64,000 nt of DNA, from positions 1,434,242 through 1,498,241 of the forward strand of contig NZ_SMFX01000001.1 of the NCBI RefSeq assembly GCF_004339085.1, written 5' to 3'. Positions 44,813 through 54,392 of this stretch are shown in pieces; position 1 is the stretch's first letter; each line of letters begins with the position of its first letter. The notes beneath the pieces were generated by a model. The model was given only the letters and a program-made list of their open reading frames with translations, had not been told where the DNA came from and searched no databases. Source of the DNA: Thiogranum longum (GTDB lineage Bacteria; Pseudomonadota; Gammaproteobacteria; DSM-19610). The position numbers and the translations under genes were made by a program.

Positions 44813-47800
44813 GTGATAGCCGCACTGATACGCTGGTCTGTACGTAATCGCCTGCTTGTACTGCTGGCAGCAGCCCTGCTCAGTGCATGGGGGGTCTACT
44901 CAGTACGCACTATACCGCTGGATGCCATACCGGATCTCTCCGATGTACAGGTCATTATCCGTACCAGCTATTCAGGGCAGGCGCCGCAGGTTGTGGAAGA
45001 CCAGATTACCTATCCACTATCTACGGCAATGCTGTCGGTTCCTGGCGCAGTAGCTGTACGTGGCTATTCATTCTTTGGCGACTCCTACGTCTATGTAATT
45101 TTTTCGGATGATACTGACCTGTACTGGGCAAGGTCACGTGTACTCGAATATCTCAGTCAGGTTACCGACCAGTTGCCACGGGGTGCACAACCCCGACTGG
45201 GTCCGGATGCCACCGGCGTAGGCTGGATCTATCAGTATGCGCTGCTGGATCGTACCGGGAAACACGATTTGTCCGAGCTTCGCTCCCTGCAGGACTGGTT
45301 CCTGAAATATGAACTTCAGACGGTGCCTGGTGTTTCCGAAGTCGCGGCGATAGGCGGGATGGTCAAGCAGTACCAGGTAGTCATCGATCCTGACCGTTTG
45401 CGTGGCTACTATCTGACCCTGGCGAATGTAAAGCGCGCGATAGAGGAATCCAACGCCGAAATCAGTGGCTCCTCGCTGGAAATCGCAGAAGCTGAATACA
45501 TGATTCGCTTCAAGGGGTATGTCAAAAACAAGGAAGACATCGGCGTAACAAGCGTGCCCACCATACGTCGTCGTTTGTCGATTTCATCTGTATTGCTCGA
45601 CGACGTTGTACACAGTATACGTATCGGGCCAGCCATGCGACGCGGCGTGGCTGACCTGAATGGCGAGGGTGAAGTCGTAGGTGGCATCATTGTGATGCGG
45701 TCGGGTGAAAATGCACTGACTACGATCAAAGCTGTCAAGGAAAAACTGGACCAGCTTGAGCGTAGCCTGCCAGATGGCGTGGAACTGGTTGAGACGTACG
45801 ATCGCTCCGCACTGATCAATGGCGCAGTGAGCAATCTCGGTCAACGGCTGGTCGAGGAATTTTTGGTGGTGGTCGTGGTATGCGCGCTGTTTTTGCTGCA
45901 CTTGCGTTCATCACTGGTCATCCTGATCAGCCTGCCGGTAGGCATATTGACGGCGTTTGTCATCATGCACCTGCAAGGTATTAACGCTAATATTATGTCG
46001 CTGGGGGGGATCGCTATTGCTATTGGCGCAATGGTGGACGCCACCATTGTCATGATAGAAAACGTGCATAAACATCTGGAGCGTGCAGAGGCACGTGGTA
46101 TCGGCCGGTTACAGGCCATACAGGATGCAGCGGTCGAAGTCGGTTCCCCGTTGTTCTTCTCGCTATTGATCATCACGCTGAGTTTCCTGCCAGTGTTCAC
46201 CCTTGAGGCGCAGGAGGCACGCCTTTTCTCACCGCTGGCCTATACCAAGACTTATGCCATGGCTGCAGCTGCGGGCCTGTCGATTACGCTGGTACCCGCA
46301 CTGATGGCCTTCCTGATTCGTGGCAAGGTGCGGCCAGAGGAATACAACCCGATCAACCGTGGCCTGATCGCGGCCTATCGTCCCTTGATAAGGTGGGCGC
46401 TGGCCCGTCCCTGGTTGACGATCGGGTTGGCCTGCCTGCTGGTCGTCACCATGCTGTGGCCGTTGAACCGGCTGGGCACCGAGTTCATGCCGGAAATGGA
46501 TGAAGGCGATATTCTCTATATGCCAACCACCTTGCCAGGCATCTCGGTAGGCAAAGCCCGTGAACTGTTACAGCAGACCGATCGCCTGATCCGTACGCTA
46601 CCTGAAGTCGAAAGCGTGTTCGGCAAGGTCGGCCGAGCCGAAACTGCGACTGATCCGGCGCCTTTGACCATGCTGGAAACAGTCATACGACTGAAACCAG
46701 AAGAACAGTGGCGCCCGGGTATGAGCATGGACAAGATTCGTGCTGAACTCGATGCTCGTGTACAGGTGCCCAGTCTGCATAATGCCTGGTTGATGCCGAT
46801 CCGGACGCGTATTGATATGCAATCAACGGGCATCAACACGCCGGTCGGCATCAAGATTGCCGGCCCTGACCTGGCGGGTATCCAGTCGCTCGGGGAACAG
46901 GTCGAAAATGTGCTGCTCAAGGTTCCAGGTACACGAACTGTGCTGTCCGACCGGGCTGCCGGTGCACGATACATCGACGTTGATATCGATCGACAGGCTG
47001 CGGGGCATTATGGGTTAAGTATTGCCGAGATCGAGGAAGCTGCAAATATTGCCGTAGCCGGTCAGAATGTTACTTACACGGTAGAAGGAAGAGAGCGCTA
47101 CCCGGTAAATCTCCGTTATCCCCGGGTATGGCGCGACTCGATCACCAAGCTCAAGGAGCTGCCGCTGGTGGTAACCGAAGATACCCAGATTCAGCTTCAG
47201 GATCTGGCCGAGATCCGGATTACGGATGGACCGCCGCTGATAAAAAGCGAGAATGGGCGCATAAACGGCTGGGTTTATATCACCATCGATGGACGCGATA
47301 TCGGTTCCTATGTTGCGGCCGCTCGTCAGGCGCTGCAGCAACAGCTTGATCTTCCAGCGGGTTACACCCTTAACTGGGTTGGCCAGTACCAGTATTTGCA
47401 ACGCGCTGCACAACGCCTTTCCTATATTATTCCGTTGACACTATTCATTATCTTTATTCTTCTCTACCTGAGCTTTCGAACCTTGAGTGAAGCCCTCATG
47501 GTTATGCTTTCGGTACCGCTTGCACTGGTAGGTGGTGTCTGGTTGTTGTGGTTGCTGGATTTTCATCTCTCGGTTGCAGTGGCGGTCGGTTTTATCGCGT
47601 TGGCAGGTGTGGCCGCAGAATTCGGCGTTGTGATGCTGGTGTATCTTCGTGAGGCCATAAGCCGGAATCAGCCGATCAACGAAGCGGAATTACGTAGTGC
47701 GGTCATCGAAGGCGCAGTTTTACGGGTAAGACCCAAGGCGATGACGGCTGCAGTCATTATTGCAGGACTGATGCCTATTATGCTGGGTGGCGGGGCTGGT

Positions 47801-47950
47801 TCCGAGGTTATGCAAAGAATTGCTGCACCAATGATCGGTGGCATGGTGACCGCGCCACTGGTATCCATGTTACTGCTGCCTGTGATGTACTTCCTGTGGT
47901 ATCGAAACAAACTGACTGGCAAGCCTGTACGGCAGGCTGCTGATGCGTGA
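44813..47950 (+). CDS. cusA: CusA/CzcA-type heavy-metal efflux RND pump
   Basis: A 1045-aa HME-RND transporter, normal length, with 12 membrane segments in two halves and large periplasmic loops. GGIAIAIGAMVDATIVMIEN is the proton-relay helix of heavy-metal pumps. It expels Cu(I)/Ag(I) or other heavy-metal ions from the periplasm or cytoplasm using proton flow. The start is GTG, 13 bases after cusB. The neighbouring oxidase and metal-binding adaptor favour copper, but zinc/cobalt pumps look similar and the substrate is not certain. Confidence 0.9.
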   Translation: MIAALIRWSVRNRLLVLLAAALLSAWGVYSVRTIPLDAIPDLSDVQVIIRTSYSGQAPQVVEDQITYPLSTAMLSVPGAVAVRGYSFFGDSYVYVIFSDDTDLYWARSRVLEYLSQVTDQLPRGAQPRLGPDATGVGWIYQYALLDRTGKHDLSELRSLQDWFLKYELQTVPGVSEVAAIGGMVKQYQVVIDPDRLRGYYLTLANVKRAIEESNAEISGSSLEIAEAEYMIRFKGYVKNKEDIGVTSVPTIRRRLSISSVLLDDVVHSIRIGPAMRRGVADLNGEGEVVGGIIVMRSGENALTTIKAVKEKLDQLERSLPDGVELVETYDRSALINGAVSNLGQRLVEEFLVVVVVCALFLLHLRSSLVILISLPVGILTAFVIMHLQGINANIMSLGGIAIAIGAMVDATIVMIENVHKHLERAEARGIGRLQAIQDAAVEVGSPLFFSLLIITLSFLPVFTLEAQEARLFSPLAYTKTYAMAAAAGLSITLVPALMAFLIRGKVRPEEYNPINRGLIAAYRPLIRWALARPWLTIGLACLLVVTMLWPLNRLGTEFMPEMDEGDILYMPTTLPGISVGKARELLQQTDRLIRTLPEVESVFGKVGRAETATDPAPLTMLETVIRLKPEEQWRPGMSMDKIRAELDARVQVPSLHNAWLMPIRTRIDMQSTGINTPVGIKIAGPDLAGIQSLGEQVENVLLKVPGTRTVLSDRAAGARYIDVDIDRQAAGHYGLSIAEIEEAANIAVAGQNVTYTVEGRERYPVNLRYPRVWRDSITKLKELPLVVTEDTQIQLQDLAEIRITDGPPLIKSENGRINGWVYITIDGRDIGSYVAAARQALQQQLDLPAGYTLNWVGQYQYLQRAAQRLSYIIPLTLFIIFILLYLSFRTLSEALMVMLSVPLALVGGVWLLWLLDFHLSVAVAVGFIALAGVAAEFGVVMLVYLREAISRNQPINEAELRSAVIEGAVLRVRPKAMTAAVIIAGLMPIMLGGGAGSEVMQRIAAPMIGGMVTAPLVSMLLLPVMYFLWYRNKLTGKPVRQAADA

Positions 47951-47956
47951 TCGAAA

Positions 47957-50413
47957 TTGACGACTGTCACGCACAATCCCTCTGTTGAAGACCGATCCGG
48001 TGAGGTGACTCATCAAGACCACTTTGCGGTATTTGCCAGCCTTTTTGTTTTGTCAGGCATCAGCGGTCTGGTCTATCAGGTTGTCTGGGCCCGAAAGCTG
48101 CAGATTGCATTCGGTGTAAATCTGTATGCCATAGCCGCCGTGCTTGCCGCCTATTTTCTGGGCATGGCGCTGGGGTCCTGGCTGGGTGGAAAAGTCAGCG
48201 ATCGCTCCAGGCGTCCACTCATCATATATGCCTTGCTGGAAATCGGCATTGGTGTAACTGCGCTTGTCGTTACTCCCTTGATCGATCAACTCGATATTGT
48301 GCTTCAGCCGTTCAACGAAATGTTAAACAGTAATTTCTACTTGCTTCAGGGGGCTCGCTTTATCCTGACGCTGGGCGTTCTGATTGTCCCGACAACGCTG
48401 CTCGGCGCCACGGTGCCCTTCATGAACCGTGGAGTGATGGCCAGTGACAGCCATATAGGTAAACGCATGGCGACGCTGTATGCCGCCAATACGCTTGGAG
48501 CTGTCGCTGGAGTGCTGGTTTCCGGCTTCTATCTTATTGAGCGGATAGGTCTGATGCATACCGCTCAACTCGCTGCAGCGCTGTCTGTTGCCGTTGGATT
48601 ACTGGCTATCCGGGTCAACTGGCGGGCCGGTCCTGTAAACGTCCGCTCAGCCGCCGTACCGGAGACCGGCTCTGTTGAAACCCGGCAGGCCTCACGTATT
48701 GTGTTGCCGGTGATGGGATTGTCCGGCGCACTTGGTCTTTCGCTGGAAGTCCTGTGGACGCGTTTACTGATCCAGGGTATCGGTTCAACGGCGTACGTTT
48801 TCTCGATTGTGCTCGCCCTTTTTCTTGCCGGTATCGCAATTGGCAGCTATATCGTACGCAGCCGTGTCGATCACTGGAAGGATCTGTACTCGGCGCTTGC
48901 GCTGACGCAAGGTCTGGCAGCCTTGTTTACACTTGCCGGGGTACCCATCCTGAACCGGGTCATGCCGGCGATCGTTTCCAGTGTCATGGATGCGCTGGGC
49001 TACAGCGTTGAACAGGCGTTCTTTCAGACGTGGGCACTCTGGGCGGCAGGTGCGCTACTGCCTGCAACCATCGCACTGGGTGCAAGCCTGCCAATTGCGG
49101 CCCGCCTGATTACCTCAAGCCGCCACGCCGTCGGCAAGAACATGGGCAGATTGTACGCCATCAATACCTACGGGGGTGTTGTAGGGTCACTGTGTACAGG
49201 CTTCGTGTTATTGCCCATGGCAGGCGTGTACGGGTCGATAACGCTCATATCGGCACTATATCTGCTTGTCGCCGCTGTCCTTGTATACCAGTCTGACGCT
49301 GGCCTGATGCGGGGTCGTCGCCTGGCCATAATACCAATTGCGCTTTCTCTCCTTGTCTGGTTCTTTCTTCCACCCGGGCTGGTACGCGACCGGGTTACAA
49401 ATTACACAACCGGTGACATCCTGGCCTATGAGGAGGATTACTACGGATCCATCCTGGTTACGGAAGAAGGCGATGGCGACAAGTTCAAGCGACTCCTTGT
49501 CAATGGGACTTCGTATTCAGGTACAGGTGACTACGCCGTACGTTATATGCGTCTACAGGGTCATCTTCCTGTATTTATGTCACAAAAAGCGGTTAAAAAT
49601 GTGCTTGTCATCTGTCTTGGTGTCGGGTTGACGGCAGGTGCGATCACGACACACCCGGATACAGCGCTGACGGTAGTTGAATTGTCACGCACTATCGTCG
49701 ATTTGAGTGTTTTCTTCGCAGATGTCAATGAAGAAGTCCATCTTAACCCTGACGTGACTCTGGTAACTGATGACGGACGTAATTACCTCGTACGTAACCC
49801 TGGACAGCGTTTTGACGTTATAACACTGGAACCGCCACCACCCGTACTGGCTGGTATGGCCAATCTTTATAGCCTGGATTTTTACGAGCTGGCAAAAAGC
49901 CGTATGACAGACGAGGGTGTTATCGTCCAGTGGATACCTTTGCACACGCAAAGCAATACTGACACACGCATGCTGATTGCGACCTTTTTCAAGGCGTTCC
50001 CGAACTCCAGTCTGTGGTGGACGGAGAGTGGCGAAGCACTGATCCTCGGAAAAATGCGCGATACTCCCCTGGTGCCGGGGCATATACAGAACCTGCTATC
50101 GAACAAAAAGGTCGCACGCAGCCTTGGAGATATCGATATCTTTACGCCTGCACAACTGGCGGCACATTTTCTTGTCGATCAGAATGGGCTGGAAAGACTG
50201 GTTAGTGGCAGTGCGGTTATGACTGATGACTTACCGGTAATAGAATACCGTGTTCCAGTGTTCAATGATGATTACACGCCTTTACTGAAAGAAATGATTC
50301 AGCTTCGACCAGACAGTCATTCCATTGCGAAACTTCTGGGGATATCACCATCTGAAGCAGATGCAATAGATGAAGCCTGGCTGAATCTGAAAAACAGCTG
50401 GTATGAGAAGTAA
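47957..50413 (+). CDS. MFS-like transporter fused to a spermidine-synthase-like domain
   Basis: An 818-aa fusion. About 13 hydrophobic segments form the first 475 residues (GLVYQVVWARKLQIAFG is the family signature). The C-terminal 330 residues resemble spermidine synthase (SpeE). In this domain the glycine loop reads LGVGLTAG and the usual catalytic aspartate motif after the beta strand reads VITLEPPPP, so aminopropyl transfer is doubtful. The TTG start at 47957 is 6 bases after cusA; a GTG further on is possible. The role is unknown, perhaps polyamine- or metallophore-linked. Confidence 0.75.
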   Translation: MTTVTHNPSVEDRSGEVTHQDHFAVFASLFVLSGISGLVYQVVWARKLQIAFGVNLYAIAAVLAAYFLGMALGSWLGGKVSDRSRRPLIIYALLEIGIGVTALVVTPLIDQLDIVLQPFNEMLNSNFYLLQGARFILTLGVLIVPTTLLGATVPFMNRGVMASDSHIGKRMATLYAANTLGAVAGVLVSGFYLIERIGLMHTAQLAAALSVAVGLLAIRVNWRAGPVNVRSAAVPETGSVETRQASRIVLPVMGLSGALGLSLEVLWTRLLIQGIGSTAYVFSIVLALFLAGIAIGSYIVRSRVDHWKDLYSALALTQGLAALFTLAGVPILNRVMPAIVSSVMDALGYSVEQAFFQTWALWAAGALLPATIALGASLPIAARLITSSRHAVGKNMGRLYAINTYGGVVGSLCTGFVLLPMAGVYGSITLISALYLLVAAVLVYQSDAGLMRGRRLAIIPIALSLLVWFFLPPGLVRDRVTNYTTGDILAYEEDYYGSILVTEEGDGDKFKRLLVNGTSYSGTGDYAVRYMRLQGHLPVFMSQKAVKNVLVICLGVGLTAGAITTHPDTALTVVELSRTIVDLSVFFADVNEEVHLNPDVTLVTDDGRNYLVRNPGQRFDVITLEPPPPVLAGMANLYSLDFYELAKSRMTDEGVIVQWIPLHTQSNTDTRMLIATFFKAFPNSSLWWTESGEALILGKMRDTPLVPGHIQNLLSNKKVARSLGDIDIFTPAQLAAHFLVDQNGLERLVSGSAVMTDDLPVIEYRVPVFNDDYTPLLKEMIQLRPDSHSIAKLLGISPSEADAIDEAWLNLKNSWYEK

Positions 50414-50464
50414 CACAATGCCGGCACAGCCTGTTGCCGGATACAAAGTTTGCAGGAGGAAATG

Positions 50465-51133
50465 ATGAAGAACACGCTATCCTGGATGCTCTTGACACTG
50501 ATACTTCTCGGTTTCGGGCAGCTGTCTATGGCCGGAGCCACTGAAGACAGGTTCAGGGAAGGTTCGCAATACCAACGCATCGACCCTCCGGCACCGCTGA
50601 CTGACCAAACCGACAAGGTTGAGGTCGTGGAAATGTTTTTTTATGCCTGTCCTCACTGCTACCAACTGGAGCCCAGAATGACCCGCTGGCTTGCGGAAAA
50701 ACCTTATGTCAACTTTCAGCGGATGCCCGCCATCATCGGCCCGAGCTGGGCGGATCAGGCCCGTGCTTTCTATATGATCAGGGCACTGGGTGATTTTGAC
50801 CGAATGCACGCGGCACTTTTCAAGGCGATACATGAAGATGGAAAACAGATCTACAACGAATACAGTGTGGTCGAGTTTTTTGCCAGTCAGGGGGTGGATC
50901 GAAAAAAGGCACTCGACCTTTATCTGTCCCCGGAAATTGCTGCCAGCGTCAACCAGGCGCGAATCAAGACGGTCAAGTATGGATTGCGCGGTGTTCCTGC
51001 GGTGATTGTTAACGGAAAATACAAGACTGCGCCGTTCTTTGTACATAACCAGGACGAGATGATTGAGGTTGTGGACAGTCTGGTAGAGAAAGAACGGCAC
51101 AAGATGTCTACTGCAAACGTGCAGGAAAAATAA
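50465..51133 (+). CDS. dsbA: DsbA-family thiol:disulfide interchange protein
   Basis: A 222-aa periplasmic oxidase with a signal peptide ending near LSMA (about 23). The thioredoxin fold has active site CPHC (62-65), identical to E. coli DsbA, and the cis-proline loop RGVPAVIVNG. It introduces disulfide bonds into exported proteins. The ATG at 50465 is chosen because AGGAGG lies 6 bases upstream; the preceding ATG is too close. It begins a DsbA, SNase-like, cytochrome c5 series and may support folding of the nearby Cys-rich proteins. Confidence 0.9.
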   Translation: MKNTLSWMLLTLILLGFGQLSMAGATEDRFREGSQYQRIDPPAPLTDQTDKVEVVEMFFYACPHCYQLEPRMTRWLAEKPYVNFQRMPAIIGPSWADQARAFYMIRALGDFDRMHAALFKAIHEDGKQIYNEYSVVEFFASQGVDRKKALDLYLSPEIAASVNQARIKTVKYGLRGVPAVIVNGKYKTAPFFVHNQDEMIEVVDSLVEKERHKMSTANVQEK

Positions 51134-51165
51134 TTTAACAGGTTTAAAGAGGAGAAGTGCTGGTG

Positions 51166-51636
51166 ATGAAAACAACAGGTTTATGGCGTCGTACAGGGTG
51201 GGCAATGGTTTGCGTACTGGCACTGTCGGTTTCGATACAGGCAATAGCTGCCACATTTATACCTTACCCGGGAAAGCGTCCAGTGACCCTGGTCAGGCTG
51301 GATGCGCCCGATCGTGTGGTTGTAACATTCAACACGGATGCGACCGGATTCTTTCGCACGCTGGTCATCAAATTACCTGGCATAGTCGTTGCCCGTGATA
51401 CCCCGCAGTCTGATGACTGCGAGCGAGAGGCTGCGCAAAAGGCCTTGCCGTTTGCACAGGGCTTCCTCGAGAGCGCAAAAGAGATCTATGTAGAGGACAT
51501 GCGCATGGAAAACAGTGCAGATGATGAGGCGGTTTCACTCATACTGACAGATAAGGGCAGTCTGTCCTCGGCACTGATAAAAGAAGGTCTTGCACGCCCG
51601 GCCAGCATCGACCCGGATACACCCTGGTGCAAGTGA
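51166..51636 (+). CDS. SNase-like (thermonuclease-fold) secreted protein
   Basis: A 156-aa protein with a signal peptide ending near AIAA. The body resembles staphylococcal nuclease-like domains: VIKLPGIVVARDTPQ near residue 68 and GSLSSALIKEGLARP at the end. The usual RL-GI-PE pattern is altered (Lys instead of Arg, PQ instead of PE), so nuclease activity is doubtful. AGGAG precedes either a GTG at 51163 or this ATG. It probably acts in the periplasm. It shares a transcript with dsbA and the following cytochrome. Confidence 0.6.
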   Translation: MKTTGLWRRTGWAMVCVLALSVSIQAIAATFIPYPGKRPVTLVRLDAPDRVVVTFNTDATGFFRTLVIKLPGIVVARDTPQSDDCEREAAQKALPFAQGFLESAKEIYVEDMRMENSADDEAVSLILTDKGSLSSALIKEGLARPASIDPDTPWCK

Positions 51637-51651
51637 AAGGAGGTTACAGAG

Positions 51652-52059
51652 ATGAAGACATTAGTGACGCTATATTCTGCTATTCTGCTGGCAGGGATTG
51701 CTGTCGGCCCTTGTGGTGCCGTAGAGGGCACCCAGGGGTATCGTGACGAGATCAACCGCCCGCCGGAACCCTGGAAAGGTCCGCCACGCAGCGGTGAACA
51801 GGTTTATGCACAATATTGCGGTGCCTGCCATGCCAGGACAACGCAAGGCGCACCCATGCCGGATGATGATATCGAGTGGGGTATGCGCGCCCGGCAGGGT
51901 CTGAAGGTGCTGATGGAGCATACCATCGGCGGCTACAGGCAGCAGCTGATGCCACCCCGTGGGGGCTGCGAAAATTGCAGTGATGCGGAGTTGAAAGCTG
52001 CGGTCCTGTATATTCTGAAGCAGAGCGGCATCGAGCCGGATGCGAAGGGTAAGCTTTAG
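51652..52059 (+). CDS. Cytochrome c5-like monoheme cytochrome
   Basis: A 135-aa c-type cytochrome. A signal peptide ends near CGAV (about residue 24). The heme site CGACH is at about residue 60 and the sixth-ligand Met lies in LMPPRGGCENCSD; the CENC pair is the extra disulfide of cytochrome c5. It carries single electrons in the periplasm. AGGAGG lies 8 bases before the ATG. Its stop overlaps the convergent monooxygenase stop by 4 bases. It may receive electrons from or give them to the oxidase system, but no link is proven. Confidence 0.9.
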   Translation: MKTLVTLYSAILLAGIAVGPCGAVEGTQGYRDEINRPPEPWKGPPRSGEQVYAQYCGACHARTTQGAPMPDDDIEWGMRARQGLKVLMEHTIGGYRQQLMPPRGGCENCSDAELKAAVLYILKQSGIEPDAKGKL

Positions 52060-53039
52060 ACAAGCCTCTGGGTAGCCCGGGCAAATTCTGCAACGATGTC
52101 TTTCGCCGGCAGTATTTCCGAGATGCCTTCGACACTCTTGCCTGCCTGGAAATAATCCTTGTAGCTGATGCCTTTCAGGGATGCATGTTTCAGTGACCAG
52201 ACCGATTGTAGTGTATAGATCAGTCGCATCCAGTGTTTGGTCCTGGGATTCTTCAACAGCCGTTTTGCGATCGGACCGGCTTGTGTGCCGGTGCGTTCGA
52301 TGTAGGGTGTTTTTATCACCGACACCGGAACACCCGAGATCTTGTCGGTGAGAACGATGTCACTTTCATGGGCGTTCAGGATAGCGCGCTTGTAGTCATC
52401 ATGGGCACTGCATTCCTTGCTGGCAATAAAACGTGTACCGAGTTGTGCCCCTGCATAGCCCAGGCGCAGGGCTTCGGCGAATTGTCCGGGAGACCCAATA
52501 CCTCCTGCACAGATCAAGGGTTTGCCCAGTGGGGCAAGGTCGTCCAGTAATTGTTCGGGCGACAGCGTGCCGGCATGGCCGCCGGCACGGTTATTCACGC
52601 AGATAAAACCGTCAACGCCACCGTCCAGTGCTTTTTCCGCCCAGCGGCGTTCGGTGACATCGTGGTAGACCATTGCGCCGGCAGCAGATGCGCGTGACAC
52701 CACCTGCTTCGGGTTGCCAAGCGCTGTAACGAAAAAGCGGAAGTTCTCTTCCAGCGCGATATCCAGCCACTCGTATACACGTCGCAGATAACGTTCGGAA
52801 CTCTGTTCGATAATCAGGTTAATGCCAACCGGCTTTTCGGTCATGCTGCGGATATAGCGCAGTCCTTCACGAAACTCGTAGCCATGCACATAGGTCAGGC
52901 TCAGTGGCTGGACAATACCGATACCGCCGGCTTCGGAAACGGCTGCAACCAGTTCCGGGTTGGAGCAGGGATACATGGCCCCGCAGATGAGAGGCACGTC
53001 GATGCCGAGCGCGCGTGTAAATTCAGTTTGCATTGTCAT
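52056..53039 (-). CDS. Nitronate monooxygenase-like flavoprotein
   Basis: A 327-aa TIM-barrel protein of the 2-nitropropane dioxygenase/FabK family. Signs are TRALGIDVPLICGAMYPC, VSEAGGIGIVQPLSL, NNRAGGHAG (about 170) and GGIGSPGQFAEALRLGYAGAQLGTRF. It binds FMN and oxidises nitronates such as propionate-3-nitronate; some relatives have other substrates. The start at 53039 follows the family N-terminus; an ATG two codons later is equally possible. It overlaps the end of the upstream DUF4442 gene by 17 bases, so they form one transcript. Confidence 0.85.
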   Translation of the reverse strand: MTMQTEFTRALGIDVPLICGAMYPCSNPELVAAVSEAGGIGIVQPLSLTYVHGYEFREGLRYIRSMTEKPVGINLIIEQSSERYLRRVYEWLDIALEENFRFFVTALGNPKQVVSRASAAGAMVYHDVTERRWAEKALDGGVDGFICVNNRAGGHAGTLSPEQLLDDLAPLGKPLICAGGIGSPGQFAEALRLGYAGAQLGTRFIASKECSAHDDYKRAILNAHESDIVLTDKISGVPVSVIKTPYIERTGTQAGPIAKRLLKNPRTKHWMRLIYTLQSVWSLKHASLKGISYKDYFQAGKSVEGISEILPAKDIVAEFARATQRLV

Positions 53040-53517
53040 CCCGGGGCTTGTCTGGCCCAATCAGCCAGGTTGCCGTTACGGTTGTGACGGTTTCTCCGTT
53101 GCTGTCATGCAGATTGGCCACGACTTCATACTGTTGTTCATGGTTATCAGAGGGAATTGCGCAACGGCACTCGGCATGCAGCATCCCGCGGGCCTTGTGA
53201 TGGTAGTTTGCACAGATGCCGACCAGGATACCGCGCGTGTTCTCCGGCAAACTGTTCATCAATGCCAGACCTGTTGCCATTTCACCCAGGTTACACAGGG
53301 CAATGGCATGAATGGAGTGCAGGTGATTGCGTACCGCACGCCGGTCTTTCAGTCTCACCCGACAGAAGCCCGGTTCCAGTTGCTCAATGCGGGCGCCGAC
53401 CGAACCGGTATAGGGCGCCATATATCCCAGAATTCGACTGAACAGCCAGCGTCCGCCTGGCAGGGCGGACAGCCACCGCCAGCGTTGCCTCAGGACCGGG
53501 CCAATCGAACGCGACAT
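53023..53517 (-). CDS. DUF4442 hotdog-fold thioesterase-like protein
   Basis: A 164-aa protein of the DUF4442/PaaI-like hotdog family. The motif HLHSIHAIALCNLGEMATGLAL carries the helix and acidic residue typical of these thioesterases, and YHHKARGMLHAE is the following strand. It probably hydrolyses an acyl-CoA; the substrate is unknown. It is translated ahead of the nitronate monooxygenase-like gene with a 17-base overlap, which suggests a linked catabolic role. Confidence 0.8.
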   Translation of the reverse strand: MSRSIGPVLRQRWRWLSALPGGRWLFSRILGYMAPYTGSVGARIEQLEPGFCRVRLKDRRAVRNHLHSIHAIALCNLGEMATGLALMNSLPENTRGILVGICANYHHKARGMLHAECRCAIPSDNHEQQYEVVANLHDSNGETVTTVTATWLIGPDKPRDDNAN

Positions 53518-53614
53518 ACCTTGTTCCTTTTTGCAAAGGGTGGCGCTATTGTTAGGCCTCGGCGAATGTTACGCAATAGTCAGCGATAAATGAGGGTTCC
53601 AACAGGGTGGCAGA

Positions 53615-54169
53615 ATGGCGGGGTATTTACACAGATTGTTATGGGGCATCATTTTGATGTCGTTACTGGGCGGTGCCAGGGCGGTCGAGCTTTCTACAGG
53701 TGATCCGGCGCCTGAATTTATGCTGATCGACCAGGAAGGGAACACGCACCGGCTGGAGGACTTCCGGGGGCAATGGCTGGTACTGTACTTTTACCCGAAA
53801 GATGACACGCCAGGCTGCACCAAAGAGGCCTGCTCGCTGCGCGATGAGTTTTCCGCCTTTCGCAAACTGGATGTCGCGGTGCTGGGTGTAAGTCTTGATG
53901 ATACGGAGAGCCACGAAGCTTTTGCCAGAAAATATCAATTGCCTTTCCCGCTGCTTTCCGACCCCGGGGGCAAGGTTGCCAGAGCCTACGGGTCACTGGG
54001 CGGTTTTGGTCCGATCCGCTATGCAAAAAGGCACACCTTTATCATTGATCCGGACGGCCGTATCGCAAAAATCTGGCGCAAGGTCAGACCGGGTGAGCAC
54101 AGCGGGGAATTATTGGAAGCACTCAGTGAGTTAAGGCAGGTACCTGCCCCGACAAAACGTGATAAATGA
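53615..54169 (+). CDS. bcp: Bcp/PrxQ peroxiredoxin with a signal peptide
   Basis: A 184-aa atypical two-cysteine peroxiredoxin. YFYPKDDTPGCTKEAC shows peroxidatic C68 and resolving C73 five residues apart, the PrxQ layout. It reduces hydrogen peroxide and organic hydroperoxides using a thioredoxin-like donor. An N-terminal hydrophobic segment ending in GARA points to export, unlike cytoplasmic E. coli Bcp. AGGG is upstream. Its stop overlaps the slyX start by 4 bases. Confidence 0.9.
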   Translation: MAGYLHRLLWGIILMSLLGGARAVELSTGDPAPEFMLIDQEGNTHRLEDFRGQWLVLYFYPKDDTPGCTKEACSLRDEFSAFRKLDVAVLGVSLDDTESHEAFARKYQLPFPLLSDPGGKVARAYGSLGGFGPIRYAKRHTFIIDPDGRIAKIWRKVRPGEHSGELLEALSELRQVPAPTKRDK

Positions 54170-54384
54170 TGACTGATAACGACGCACAGGCACGAATAGA
54201 AGCGCTGGAAATACGACTGGCGCACCAGGAAGCGGCCATCGATGAATTGACGCATACACTGCTCAAACAGGAAACACATATACGTGAGCACACCGAAACC
54301 CTGCAACGTCTGGAGTTACAGGTGCGTGCACTGGCGCCTGCGGACGGTGAGCAGGCTACGGATGAGAAGCCGCCACACTACTGA
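54166..54384 (+). CDS. slyX: SlyX family protein
   Basis: A 72-aa coiled-coil protein. Heptad-rich helix ARIEALEIRLAHQEAAIDEL and the strictly conserved C-terminal PPHY identify SlyX. The function of SlyX is unknown. It overlaps the end of the peroxiredoxin gene (ATGA) and is probably translated with it. An alternative ATG lies one codon later. Confidence 0.9.
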   Translation: MMTDNDAQARIEALEIRLAHQEAAIDELTHTLLKQETHIREHTETLQRLELQVRALAPADGEQATDEKPPHY

Positions 54385-54392
54385 AGTACTCG

